Assembly (NCBI RefSeq): GCF_038967635.1
Contig: NZ_CP152413.1
Location: 8,994,001-9,058,000 of the forward strand
DNA length: 64,000 bases
DNA from: Bradyrhizobium sp. B124
Lineage (GTDB): Bacteria; Pseudomonadota; Alphaproteobacteria; Rhizobiales; Xanthobacteraceae
Reading direction: 5' to 3'
Shown here: piece after piece, positions 1 through 8,222 of the stretch
How the letters are laid out: each line of letters starts with the position of its first letter
Numbering within the stretch: position 1 is the stretch's first letter
Notes under the pieces: generated by a model
Database searches by the model: none
What the model was told of the DNA's origin: nothing
The model's input: only the letters and a program-made list of their open reading frames with translations
Position numbers and translations under genes: made by a program

Positions 1-649
1 GCGCGTCCGGTTTCAGGGAGGCGATCTTGGAAAGCTCGGGCTGGAAATCCAGCGTGTTCATCGGCGTGTAGGATTCCTCGACGATCTCGCCCTTGTAGTC
101 GAGCTTGAAGCCGGCGACGGAGTCGCGGCCGGCCTGATAGTTCGGCACCAGCAAATAGACGCGCTTGTAGCCGCGGTCCTGCGCCACCTTGCCGAGGACC
201 TCGTGCACCTGATCGTTCTGGTACGACGTCACGTAGAAGAACGGGTTGCACTCCTTGCCGGCGTAGCTGGAGGGGCCCGCATTCGGGCTGATCAGGAAGG
301 TCTTGCTCTCGGTGACCGGGCGGTGGATCGCCTGCAGGATGTTGGAGAAGATCGGGCCGACCACGAAATCAACCTTGTCGCGCTCGAGCAGGCCGCGGAC
401 CTTGACCACGGCGCTGTCGGGCTTGAGCTCATCGTCGGCGTTGACGATCTCGACCTCGCGGCCGGCCATCTTGCCGCCGAGGTCCTTGACCGCGAGCGCA
501 AAGCCGTCGCGGACCTGCTGGCCAAGCGCTGCGGCTGGTCCCGAGGTCGTCACCAGCACGCCGATCTTGATCTTCTCTTGGGCAGCCGCCGGATTCACCG
601 TGATACCCAGCAGCGCCGCCAGTCCTACGAGCTTCGTCAATTGTTTCAT
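1..649 (-). CDS. ABC transporter substrate-binding protein, branched-chain amino acid type (partial, C-terminus off the window)
   Basis: This is a periplasmic solute receptor of the Leu/Ile/Val-binding (HAAT) family. About 216 residues are visible and the C-terminal part lies beyond base 1. It starts MKQLTKLVGLAALLG, a typical signal peptide ending near PAAAQ, followed by IKIGVLVTTSGPAAALGQQ, the usual first strand of the family. It is transcribed away from the MarR/CoA-ligase genes, and the first 22-bp operator lies 150 bp upstream of its start. By context it probably captures the aromatic acid used by that module. The ligand is inference; the family is clear. Confidence 0.85.
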   Translation of the reverse strand, partial: MKQLTKLVGLAALLGITVNPAAAQEKIKIGVLVTTSGPAAALGQQVRDGFALAVKDLGGKMAGREVEIVNADDELKPDSAVVKVRGLLERDKVDFVVGPIFSNILQAIHRPVTESKTFLISPNAGPSSYAGKECNPFFYVTSYQNDQVHEVLGKVAQDRGYKRVYLLVPNYQAGRDSVAGFKLDYKGEIVEESYTPMNTLDFQPELSKIASLKPDA

Positions 650-801
650 GTCTCTCCCCCAAACCACTGCCTTGATGTTTCGGCTTCGGCCTATTTGACC
701 TCAGCTTAGTCTGACGCGTGCAACCGCTGCAAGCGATGTGGCATCGCGTCAGGGCGACCGTCGCGCTCCATGCAGGTGTTGCACATGCAAGCGTCGCGCC
801 A

Positions 802-823
802 ATTGCTTGAAGTTTAAAGAAAT
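802..823. promoter_or_regulatory. Putative MarR operator, site 1
   Basis: A 22-bp imperfect inverted repeat: left arm ATTGCTT, right arm AAGAAAT, core GAAGTTTA. It lies between the divergent ABC receptor and the MarR gene and lines up base for base with the sites at 883 and 2306 (shared pattern ATT..TT.AAG...AAA...AT). It is probably bound by the adjacent MarR protein; binding is inferred. Confidence 0.6.
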
Positions 824-882
824 TGCAGGATCGGCCGGGCATGTCGGACTGGATTCGCAATTGTCCTTGCGGGACGCCGCGA

Positions 883-904
883 ATTGCTTGAAGCTGAAAG
901 CAAT
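883..904. promoter_or_regulatory. Putative MarR operator, site 2
   Basis: A 22-bp inverted repeat with perfect 7-bp arms ATTGCTT and AAGCAAT, centred about 50 bp before the MarR start codon and 81 bp from site 1. Its place just upstream of the regulator suggests autorepression. Nothing else is evident between the operators and the flanking genes. Confidence 0.65.
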
Positions 905-943
905 CGGTCCGACCGAAACCTGCCGCGGAGGCACGATCGCCGC

Positions 944-1438
944 ATGATCCTCGATTCCGAAACCAAAGCCGTCGAACTGCCCGACGATCACGGCACCGAG
1001 CTAAGGCTGTGGCTGCGGCTCTTGACCTGCACCACGCTGATCGAAGGCGAGGTGCGCAGCCGGCTGCGTGAGAAGTTCGATGTCACGCTGCCGCGCTTCG
1101 ACCTGATGGCCCAGCTCGACAAGGTGTCCGACGGCATGACGCTGTCCGACCTGTCGAAGCGGATGATGGTGTCAAACGGCAACGTCACCGGGCTGGTCGA
1201 GCGCCTGGTCGAGTCCGGCCATCTCGATCGCCGCACCTCGGAGACCGACCGCCGCGTGCAGTTCATCCGGCTGACCAAGCTCGGCCGCGCCGAATTCCGC
1301 AAGATGGCGGCCGAGCACGAGAAATGGATCGCCGATATTTTCGGCGACCTGTCGCCGAAGGATATCCGCGAACTGATGCGGCTGCTCGCCAAGGCCAAGG
1401 GCTCGGCCCAGCGCTCCGCCAAGGCGAGGTCAGCTTGA
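944..1438 (+). CDS. MarR family transcriptional regulator
   Basis: A 164-residue winged-helix repressor. The HTH spans about residues 60-90 (MTLSDLSKRMMVSNGNVTGL) and is followed by the wing with DRRTSETDRRVQF, the DxR signature of MarR proteins. The start at 944 was chosen because a longer reading frame from 884 would run through the operator at 883-904. It is followed after 3 bp by the hydrolase gene and probably shares its transcript. MarR proteins in related bacteria often respond to aromatic acids or their CoA esters. Here the neighbouring CoA ligase suggests an aromatic acyl-CoA inducer, which is inference. Confidence 0.9.
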   Translation: MILDSETKAVELPDDHGTELRLWLRLLTCTTLIEGEVRSRLREKFDVTLPRFDLMAQLDKVSDGMTLSDLSKRMMVSNGNVTGLVERLVESGHLDRRTSETDRRVQFIRLTKLGRAEFRKMAAEHEKWIADIFGDLSPKDIRELMRLLAKAKGSAQRSAKARSA

Positions 1439-1441
1439 GCC

Positions 1442-2257
1442 GTGAGCGAGATCGATTACGAGGTCGAATACAACAACCGGGCCCGGGTGCCGGAAAATCC
1501 GGCGCTGATGGCCGGCTGGGCGAGGGACTCGGCGGCCTATCGTGAGCAGCACCCGCCACGGCGACTGAGTTATGGTCCCGGAAGCCGCAACGTCATCGAT
1601 CTCTTTGAGGGCGATCGCGACGGGCCGCTCGTGGTCTTTATCCACGGCGGCTATTGGCAGGCGCTTGATGGATCGTCATCGAGCCACTGCGCGCGGGGCC
1701 TCAATGGTCACGGCATCAGTGTCGCGGTGCCGAGTTACGACCTCTGCCCCAACGTCACAGTCGCCGACATCATCGGCGAGATGCGCGCGGCGTCACGCGA
1801 ACTGGCGAAGCTCGGCCGGCCGCTGGTCATGTCGGGACACTCCGCAGGCGGGCATCTTGCCGCATGCATGCTTGCGACCGATTGGCCGGCTTACGATGCG
1901 TCGTTGCCGGCGAATCTGGTCAGGGCTGCTTACGCGATCTCCGGCCTGTTCGAGCTCGAGCCGCTGGTCGGCACCTCCATTAACAAAGCGCTTGGTCTCG
2001 ACCGCGACGCAGCAAGGGCGGCGAGCCCGCTGCTCTGGAAAGCGCCCGCAGGCGCGACGCTCGATGCGGTGGTCGGCGGCGAAGAGAGCGCCGAGTATCA
2101 CCGGCAGAGCCGGACCATCGCCGATGTCTGGGGTAGCGCGGGTGTGGCGACGCGGTTCGGCACCGTGCCCAATGCCAATCATTTCACCGCGATCGCACCG
2201 CTCGCCGACCCGGAGTCGGAGATGGTCGCGCGGCTGAAGCAGCTCACACAGATCTGA
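1442..2257 (+). CDS. Alpha/beta hydrolase, kynurenine formamidase-like
   Basis: A 271-residue cytoplasmic hydrolase. HGGYW at residues 68-72 is the oxyanion-hole motif of the arylformamidase/kynurenine formamidase group. GHSAG at 132-136 carries the nucleophile Ser134, and a histidine in NANHF near the C-terminus is the likely third triad member. The start is GTG at 1442, three bases after the MarR stop. Next to a 2-aminobenzoate-type CoA ligase, a role releasing an aromatic amine acid from an amide or formamide is plausible. An esterase of unrelated substrate remains possible. Confidence 0.8.
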   Translation: MSEIDYEVEYNNRARVPENPALMAGWARDSAAYREQHPPRRLSYGPGSRNVIDLFEGDRDGPLVVFIHGGYWQALDGSSSSHCARGLNGHGISVAVPSYDLCPNVTVADIIGEMRAASRELAKLGRPLVMSGHSAGGHLAACMLATDWPAYDASLPANLVRAAYAISGLFELEPLVGTSINKALGLDRDAARAASPLLWKAPAGATLDAVVGGEESAEYHRQSRTIADVWGSAGVATRFGTVPNANHFTAIAPLADPESEMVARLKQLTQI

Positions 2258-2305
2258 GGTTTGCAGGACCGCGCCATTTCCGCGCGATTTCCACCCTTGC
2301 GCCAA

Positions 2306-2327
2306 ATTATTTTAAGTATAAAATGAT
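2306..2327. promoter_or_regulatory. Putative MarR operator, site 3
   Basis: A 22-bp near-palindrome with arms ATTATTTTA and TAAAATGAT (8 of 9 positions pair) around AGTA. It lies 89 bp before the CoA-ligase start and matches sites 1 and 2 in length and in all fixed positions. This suggests the ligase has its own MarR-controlled promoter in addition to any readthrough from the hydrolase gene. Confidence 0.65.
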
Positions 2328-2416
2328 TGGCGATTGGAACGCTGCCGGGCGTCCTCGATACTCGTCTTCTCGATGTTGATCTTGGCCTTTCTGGATGGAA
2401 AGCGAGGGGCAATCGA

Positions 2417-4060
2417 ATGTCAGGTGAATTTCCCGGGCTCGGCCCATCCGGGCATGTCGACGATTTCGCACGGCGCAACCTGCCGCCGTTTCAGCAATGG
2501 CCGCAGCTGCTGCTCGACCGGCCCGAATTCAGCTATCCCGACTATCTCAACGCCGCGGTCGAGCTGACCGACCGCATCGTCGAGCAGGGCATGGGCGATC
2601 GCATCGCGCTGATCGGCAATGGACGCCAGCGCACCTACAAGGAACTGACCGACTGGTCGAACCGCCTGGCGCATGCGCTGGTGGAGAATTACGGCGTCAA
2701 GCCCGGCAATCGCGTGTTGATCCGCTCGGGCAATAACCCGGCGCTGGTCGCGGCCTGGCTCGCGGCGACCAAGGCCGGTGCTGTCGTCGTCAACACGATG
2801 CCGATGCTGCGCGCGGGCGAACTGGCCAAGATCGTCGACAAGGCCGAGATTGCGCTGGCGCTGACCGACAGCCGCATCGCGGATGAGCTGGTGGCTTGCG
2901 CCAAGACCAGCAAATTCCTCAAGCAGGTCGTCAATTTCGACGGCACGCAAAACCACGATGCCGAGCTCGACCGGATCGCGCTGAACAAGCCGGTCAAGTT
3001 CGATGCGGTGAAGACCGGCCGCGACGACGTCGCATTGCTCGGCTTCACGTCGGGCACGACCGGTGAACCCAAGGCGACGATGCACTTCCACCGCGATCTC
3101 CTGATCGTCGCGGACGGCTACGCCAAAGAAGTGCTCAAGGTGACGCCGGACGATGTGTTCGTCGGCTCGCCGCCGCTCGCGTTTACGTTTGGCCTCGGCG
3201 GGCTCGCGATCTTCCCGCTGCGCTATGGCGCCACCGCGACGCTGCTGGAGAACGCGGCGCCGAGCGAGATGATCCGGATCATCGAGACCTACAAGGCGAC
3301 GATCTGCTTCACGGCGCCGACCGCCTATCGGGCGATGATGGCGGCGATGGACAAGGGTGCCGATCTGTCGTCGCTGCGGCTTGCGGTCTCGGCCGGCGAG
3401 ACGCTGCCGGCGCCGGTGTTCGAGAGCTGGACCAGGAAGACCGGCAAGCCGATCCTCGACGGCATCGGCAGCACGGAGCTGCTGCACATCTTCATCACCA
3501 ACCGCGCCGGCAGTGCCGTCGCCGGCACCACGGGCACGCCTGTTACCGGCTACCAGGCGAAGATCGTCGACGAAGACATGAACGAGTTGCCGCCGGGCCA
3601 GGTCGGCAAGCTGGCGGTTCGCGGCCCGACCGGCTGCCGCTATCTCGCCGACTCCAGGCAGACCAAGTACGTCCGCGACGGCTGGAACATCACCGGCGAT
3701 GCCTTCGTCAGCGACGAAAACGGCCGCCTGTCATTCGTGGCGCGCGCCGACGACATGATCATCTCGGCGGGCTACAACATCGCCGGTCCCGAGGTCGAGG
3801 CGGCGCTGCTCGGACATCCCGATGTCGCGGAATGCGCTGTCATCGGCGCACCTGACGAGGAGAGGGGACAGATCGTCTCGGCGTTCATCGTGCTGAAACA
3901 GGGCGCGCGCAGCGACGATGTCGAGGTCAAGCTGCTGCAGGATCACGTCAAGGCGACGATCGCGCCGTACAAATATCCCCGCGCGATCGCTTTTGTCGAG
4001 GCGTTGCCGAAGACCCAGACCGGGAAGATCCAGCGCTTCAAGCTGCGCGAGGCGAGCTAA
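2417..4060 (+). CDS. Benzoate/2-aminobenzoate-CoA ligase family protein
   Basis: A 547-residue acyl-adenylate-forming enzyme. The P-loop-like motif TSGTTGEPK is at about residues 211-219, the hinge and adenylation motifs follow (GWNITGDAF, then ARADDMIISAGYNIAGPEVE), and the C-terminal catalytic lysine sits in TQTGKIQR. The N-terminal pattern HVDDFARRNLPP and the region around WLAATKAGAVVVNTMP are typical of the 2-aminobenzoate/benzoate-CoA ligase branch. ATG at 2417 was chosen because longer frames begin inside the operator at 2306-2327. It likely activates an aromatic acid with ATP and CoA; anthranilate is the best guess from family resemblance and the formamidase-like neighbour. Confidence 0.85.
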   Translation: MSGEFPGLGPSGHVDDFARRNLPPFQQWPQLLLDRPEFSYPDYLNAAVELTDRIVEQGMGDRIALIGNGRQRTYKELTDWSNRLAHALVENYGVKPGNRVLIRSGNNPALVAAWLAATKAGAVVVNTMPMLRAGELAKIVDKAEIALALTDSRIADELVACAKTSKFLKQVVNFDGTQNHDAELDRIALNKPVKFDAVKTGRDDVALLGFTSGTTGEPKATMHFHRDLLIVADGYAKEVLKVTPDDVFVGSPPLAFTFGLGGLAIFPLRYGATATLLENAAPSEMIRIIETYKATICFTAPTAYRAMMAAMDKGADLSSLRLAVSAGETLPAPVFESWTRKTGKPILDGIGSTELLHIFITNRAGSAVAGTTGTPVTGYQAKIVDEDMNELPPGQVGKLAVRGPTGCRYLADSRQTKYVRDGWNITGDAFVSDENGRLSFVARADDMIISAGYNIAGPEVEAALLGHPDVAECAVIGAPDEERGQIVSAFIVLKQGARSDDVEVKLLQDHVKATIAPYKYPRAIAFVEALPKTQTGKIQRFKLREAS

Positions 4061-4062
4061 GA

Positions 4063-4090
4063 GGGGACGACGGCCGCTGGCCGTCGCCCC
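4063..4090. terminator. Bidirectional hairpin between convergent genes
   Basis: Arms GGGGaCGACGGCC and GGCCGTCGCCCC pair over 12 bp with one bulged A and a 3-base loop. It lies directly between the stop of the CoA ligase and the stop of the MFS gene. There is no clear T-run, so it is a structured intergenic terminator candidate rather than a classical one. Confidence 0.55.
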
Positions 4091-4107
4091 AGGGGATCAA
4101 CGAGAGA

Positions 4108-5715
4108 TCAATGCGCCGCGCCGCCGCCGGCGACATTCTTCGGCTTTCCGGTCAGCACGATCGCGATCGCAGCGAGGACCAGCACCACGCCGATCACCGC
4201 GAAGGCGTCACTGAAGCCAAGCACCAGCGCCTGACGCTTCACGATGTTGCCGATCGCCACGATCGCCTGGCTGTGTGCGGTGGCGGGGTCCGAGATGCCG
4301 TGGCTGAGGAAGTAGTTGGTGACCTCGGCGATCCGGGTACGCACCTCCTCGCGGCCCAGATGCACGGACTGGCCGATGATGTTGGAGTGAAACTGCTCAC
4401 GCTTGGTGACGATGGTGCTGAGCAGCGCGGTGCCGATCGCGCCGCCGAGGTTGCGCATCATGTTGGAGATGCCGGAGGCCGCCGGTGCATCTTGCGGCGC
4501 AACGCTGCCGAGGCTGATGGCGGACAACGGCGCCAGCGTAATCGCCTGGCCGACGGCGCGAACGATGTTCGGATAGAAGAACTGGTCGCCGGAGTAATCC
4601 AGCGACATCTGGATGTTCATGAAGGATGAGACCGCGAACAGGATCATGCCGGTGAAGGCGATGAAGCGTGGGTCGAAGCGCTGCATCAGCTTCGGCACCA
4701 GCGGGATCAGGATCAGCTGCGGCAGGCCGGTCCAGGCCAGCACCTGGCCGATTTGCTCGGCATTGTAGCGCTGCACCTGGCCGAGATAGGCGGGCAGCAG
4801 ATAAACCGAGCCGAACAGCGCGAACCCGACGAACACCGCCGAGATCGTGCCGAAGCCGAAGCTGCGCTGGGTCAAGAGCCGCAGCCGGAGCAGCGGCTTC
4901 TCGACCACGAGCTCGATCCAGACGAACAAGGTCAGGCTGACGGCGGCGATCACCGCAAGCTTGACGATGAAGGGCGAGCCGAACCAGTCGTCCTTGTTGC
5001 CTTCCTCGAGCACGGCCTGCAGCGACGCGAGGCCGATTGCCATCGTGATGATGCCGAGCCAGTCGCCCTCGCGCAGCAGATTGAGCTGCATCGGCTGGCG
5101 TTCCAGGGTGAAAGAAAGGGTGATGACCATCACCGCGGTCGGAATCACGTTGACGAAGAAGATGGTCTGCCAGCCGTAATTCTCGGTCAGGTAGCCGCCG
5201 ATGGTCGGGCCGATCGCCGGCGCAAAGGTCACGGCGAGGGCGAACATCGCGAGGCCGATCGGCTGCTGCACCTTCGGCAGCTTGGTGAAGACAAGCGTGA
5301 AGGCCATCGGGATCAGCACGCCGCCGAAGAAGCCCTGCAGGCCGCGCATCGCGATCATCGACGGCAAATCGTGGGTGAAGGCACAGGCGACCGAGAAGAT
5401 CGCAAACAGCGTGGCGAAGCCAATGATGATCTTGCGGAACGAGAACACCCGGCTGAGAAAGTCGGTCAGCGGGATCACCACGATCTCGCCGATCAGATAC
5501 GACGTCGAGATCCAGGAGCCGTTGTCGACGCCGGTTCCGATGCCGCCCTCGATGTTGAGCAGCGAGGCGTTGGTGATCTGGATGTTGAGGATCGCCATGA
5601 AGGCGCCGATCATCGCCGCGACGATGGAAATCCAGACGGCCATGCTGGCGCGGTTGGGGTCAACTGCTGCGGCGCGGGGCGCAGCAGCCGGGGAGGAGAG
5701 CGCGAGGTCGGACAT
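4108..5715 (-). CDS. MFS efflux transporter, DHA2 (EmrB/QacA) family
   Basis: A 535-residue inner-membrane drug/H+ antiporter with about 14 hydrophobic segments, the number expected for DHA2. Family features include WISTSYLIGEIVVIP in the first transmembrane pair and GLQGFFGGVLIPMAF. It starts 8 bp after the stop of the HlyD-family gene, so the two form an EmrA-EmrB-type pair. With an outer-membrane channel they would export hydrophobic toxic compounds across both membranes. Expression is probably controlled by the divergent TetR gene. The substrate is unknown. Confidence 0.93.
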   Translation of the reverse strand: MSDLALSSPAAAPRAAAVDPNRASMAVWISIVAAMIGAFMAILNIQITNASLLNIEGGIGTGVDNGSWISTSYLIGEIVVIPLTDFLSRVFSFRKIIIGFATLFAIFSVACAFTHDLPSMIAMRGLQGFFGGVLIPMAFTLVFTKLPKVQQPIGLAMFALAVTFAPAIGPTIGGYLTENYGWQTIFFVNVIPTAVMVITLSFTLERQPMQLNLLREGDWLGIITMAIGLASLQAVLEEGNKDDWFGSPFIVKLAVIAAVSLTLFVWIELVVEKPLLRLRLLTQRSFGFGTISAVFVGFALFGSVYLLPAYLGQVQRYNAEQIGQVLAWTGLPQLILIPLVPKLMQRFDPRFIAFTGMILFAVSSFMNIQMSLDYSGDQFFYPNIVRAVGQAITLAPLSAISLGSVAPQDAPAASGISNMMRNLGGAIGTALLSTIVTKREQFHSNIIGQSVHLGREEVRTRIAEVTNYFLSHGISDPATAHSQAIVAIGNIVKRQALVLGFSDAFAVIGVVLVLAAIAIVLTGKPKNVAGGGAAH

Positions 5716-5723
5716 GACATCAC

Positions 5724-6911
5724 CTATTTGAAAGAGGCGACAGCGAGCTTGGGTGAGGCGCTGGAGCGCGGCGTTTCCTCGGCAGGATGCGAAAGCGTCG
5801 CGATGGAGGGGATCACCGACATGCCCGGCCGCAGGTCGACATTGGTTGCGTCGAGCACGATCTTCACCGGGATGCGCTGCACCACCTTGGTGAAGTTACC
5901 GGTGGCGTTGTCCGGCGGCAGCAGCGCGAACTCCTGGCCGCTGGCCGGCGCGAGGCTGTCGACATGACCGCGCACGACCTGACCGGGGAACATGTCGACC
6001 TCGATCTCGACCGGCTGGCCCTTGCGGACATTGGTGAGCTGGGTCTCCTTGTAGTTCGCGATCACGTAGGCGCCGGTGGCCGGCACCAGTGACATCAATT
6101 GCGTGCCGGCCTGGACGAACTGGCCGGTGCGCAGGGTGCGGTTGCCGACGACACCGTCGATCGGGGCGATGATGGTGGTGTAGCCGAGGTTCAACTCGGC
6201 CTGATGCTGGAGCGCGGTCGCTCGTGCCTGCGCCGCGACAGCTTGGGCGATGTCAGCCTTGAGCAGTTCCACCTGGCGCTCTGCGGAAGCGAGGTTTGCG
6301 GTGTCGCGGGCGATGGCGGCCTGCGCGCTGGCGTAGCGCGACTGCGCCTGCTGCGCGTTCTGCACACTGCCGTAGCCGGTGCCTGCGAGGTCGGTGTAAC
6401 GCTTGTTCTCCTGCTCGGCGAAGGTCTGGTTCGCGGTATCCACGGCGAGCGTTGCGCGCGCCGCCTCGATCACCGAGTGCTGCACGTCGAGCTGCGCGCG
6501 CTTGCTGGTGATCGCAGCTTCGGCGGCGGCGACGTCGGCCTTGGCCTGGTCCAGCGCGACCTTGAAATCGCGCTCGTCGATCCGCGCCAAGATCTGGCCG
6601 GCGCGCACATGTTCATTGTCGCCCACCAGCACCGCGCTGAGATAGCCTGACACTTTCGGTGCGATCGTGGTGTTGTCGGCCTTCACGTAGGCGTCGTCGG
6701 TCGAGACCTGAAAGCGGCCGACCGTCCAGTAATCCCAGCCAAACCAGGCGCCCCCCGCCAGGATGACCAGTGCTGCGCCGGTCATGAGCAGGCGGCGAAG
6801 CTTGCCCTTGGCGGCGGGGGGCTTGGCCGCCTCCGGATTTGCGATCAACTGCTTGGCGGTCTCGGCCGGAACCTGGCTCTCGGCCTTGAAGGACGTTTCG
6901 TGCTGGCTCAT
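5724..6911 (-). CDS. HlyD/EmrA family membrane-fusion protein
   Basis: A 395-residue periplasmic adaptor. It has a short cytoplasmic N-terminus, one transmembrane anchor at about residues 41-58, the biotinyl-lipoyl half-motif DDAYVKADNTTIAPKVSGY, a long alanine/glutamine-rich coiled-coil hairpin (about 125-245), then TIIAPIDGVVGNRTLRTGQ and the beta-barrel domain. ATG at 6911 gives a protein of normal EmrA length; longer readings into the intergenic region would cross the TetR operator. It is the first gene of the emrAB-like operon and probably bridges the MFS pump to a TolC-type channel not encoded here. Confidence 0.92.
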   Translation of the reverse strand: MSQHETSFKAESQVPAETAKQLIANPEAAKPPAAKGKLRRLLMTGAALVILAGGAWFGWDYWTVGRFQVSTDDAYVKADNTTIAPKVSGYLSAVLVGDNEHVRAGQILARIDERDFKVALDQAKADVAAAEAAITSKRAQLDVQHSVIEAARATLAVDTANQTFAEQENKRYTDLAGTGYGSVQNAQQAQSRYASAQAAIARDTANLASAERQVELLKADIAQAVAAQARATALQHQAELNLGYTTIIAPIDGVVGNRTLRTGQFVQAGTQLMSLVPATGAYVIANYKETQLTNVRKGQPVEIEVDMFPGQVVRGHVDSLAPASGQEFALLPPDNATGNFTKVVQRIPVKIVLDATNVDLRPGMSVIPSIATLSHPAEETPRSSASPKLAVASFK

Positions 6912-7021
6912 GGCAGGCGCTCCTGATCGTTCTATCCTGCTGGGAAACCGTAAGAATTTGGATTTCGGCGGCCCGGGATAATTAGGAAACTTGATGTTTT
7001 CCAAAATAGAGCCCATATTGG

Positions 7022-7043
7022 GACTGTCAATAGAATGACAGTC
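7022..7043. promoter_or_regulatory. TetR-type operator between divergent genes
   Basis: A perfect inverted repeat: GACTGTCA, spacer ATAGAA, TGACAGTC. It sits 25 bp before the TetR start and 110 bp before the HlyD start, so one bound repressor could control both directions. Confidence 0.7.
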
Positions 7044-7067
7044 ATCATCTAAAAGCATGGCTCGCGG

Positions 7068-7778
7068 ATGAACCGGAATGACAAAGACCAGACAGAGCAG
7101 ACGGCGCCGGTGCCGGAACGGCGCGGCCGCGGGCGGCCGCAGCTTCGTTCCGACGACGAGACGCGCGCACTGATCTATGAGGCCGCGCGCCGTGAGTTCT
7201 CGGAGCGCGGCTTCGCCGCGGCCAGCATCGCCGACGTGGCCTGCCGCGCCGGCGTTTCCACCAAGACGCTCTATCGTTTGATCCCGACCAAGCTGGCGCT
7301 GTTCGAAGGCATGGTGACCGACCGGGTGGACCGGTTCGTGTCCATCGTGAATCTCGGCGCCTGCGATGGCCGCAATGTTGCGGCGGCCCTGGAGGCCGCG
7401 CTGCTGGTCTGCGCCGAGCTCATTCTTGATGCCGAGGTCATCGCGCTGCAGCGGATCATCCTGGCCGAGAGCGACAAATTCCCTGACATCGCCGAGACGT
7501 TTTACGAAAAGGCCATGCAGCGCTCGATCGCCGCGCTGACGAATTGGCTGGGCATCCAGCAGCGGCGAGGGCGGATCGTGCTCGATGACACCGAAGCCGC
7601 AGCAGGCATGCTGCTCGGCATGCTCGTCTTCAAGCCGCAGCGCGACGTCATGTTCGGGCACAAGCCCGCGCCAGTGCACAGTGAGATGGCAGCGCGCGCC
7701 AAGGCCTGTGCTGCGCTGTTCCTGACCGGATGCGCCGTGCCGGCCGACCGGACCAACAAGCCGATCGGAGGCGCGTGA
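7068..7778 (+). CDS. TetR/AcrR family repressor of the adjacent efflux genes
   Basis: A 236-residue regulator. After an arginine-rich N-terminus, the HTH occupies about residues 30-75, with FAAASIADVACRAGVSTKTLYR as the core (DNA-reading helix at STKTLYR). The rest is a helical ligand-binding domain of the AcrR C-terminal type. It is divergent from the emrAB-like pair, with a perfect 22-bp palindrome between them. It most likely represses the pump and itself until a pumped compound binds. The ATG of the next gene overlaps its stop codon. Confidence 0.9.
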   Translation: MNRNDKDQTEQTAPVPERRGRGRPQLRSDDETRALIYEAARREFSERGFAAASIADVACRAGVSTKTLYRLIPTKLALFEGMVTDRVDRFVSIVNLGACDGRNVAAALEAALLVCAELILDAEVIALQRIILAESDKFPDIAETFYEKAMQRSIAALTNWLGIQQRRGRIVLDDTEAAAGMLLGMLVFKPQRDVMFGHKPAPVHSEMAARAKACAALFLTGCAVPADRTNKPIGGA

Positions 7779-8200
7779 TGCCGGAGCCGGCCGCGACCTA
7801 TACTGTCGAGGCGCAGATCGCGCGCGACGACCGGGCCAAATGCGAGGATGTCCTGACGCGCTGGATGGCGGCGCTCAATCGCTATGACGCGTCCGCCATG
7901 GACGCACTGATGCACTTCCCGCATGTGCGGATCGCCGGCGGCGTGGTCACGGTCTATCAGCAGCCCGGCAACAATCCGATGGACCTGTTCGAGCGGTTGC
8001 GCAAACAGGATGGCTGGCATCACAGCGTCTGGAACGAGACCAGGCTCGTGCAGTCTTCACCCGCGAAAGCGCATTATGCCGTCCGCTATACGCGCTACCG
8101 CGAGGACGGATCGGTCATCGGGGTCTACGATTCCCTCTATGTGCTGAGCCTGCTCGGCGGCGCCTGGAAAATCCAGAGCCGCTCGAGCTTTGGTCCCTGA
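7778..8200 (+). CDS. SnoaL/NTF2-like domain protein of unknown function
   Basis: A 140-residue protein with an NTF2-like fold pattern: ALNRYDASAMDALMHFPHVRIAGG near the N-terminus and YTRYREDGSVIGVYDSLYVL near the C-terminus, then WKIQSRSSFGP. Its ATG overlaps the TetR stop (TGATG), so the two are translated together. Such proteins range from steroid-isomerase-like enzymes to simple binding proteins. A link to whatever the pump exports is possible but unproven. Start chosen by the overlap. Confidence 0.75.
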   Translation: MPEPAATYTVEAQIARDDRAKCEDVLTRWMAALNRYDASAMDALMHFPHVRIAGGVVTVYQQPGNNPMDLFERLRKQDGWHHSVWNETRLVQSSPAKAHYAVRYTRYREDGSVIGVYDSLYVLSLLGGAWKIQSRSSFGP

Positions 8201-8222
8201 GCAAGCCGCGCTACAAGCCGCG

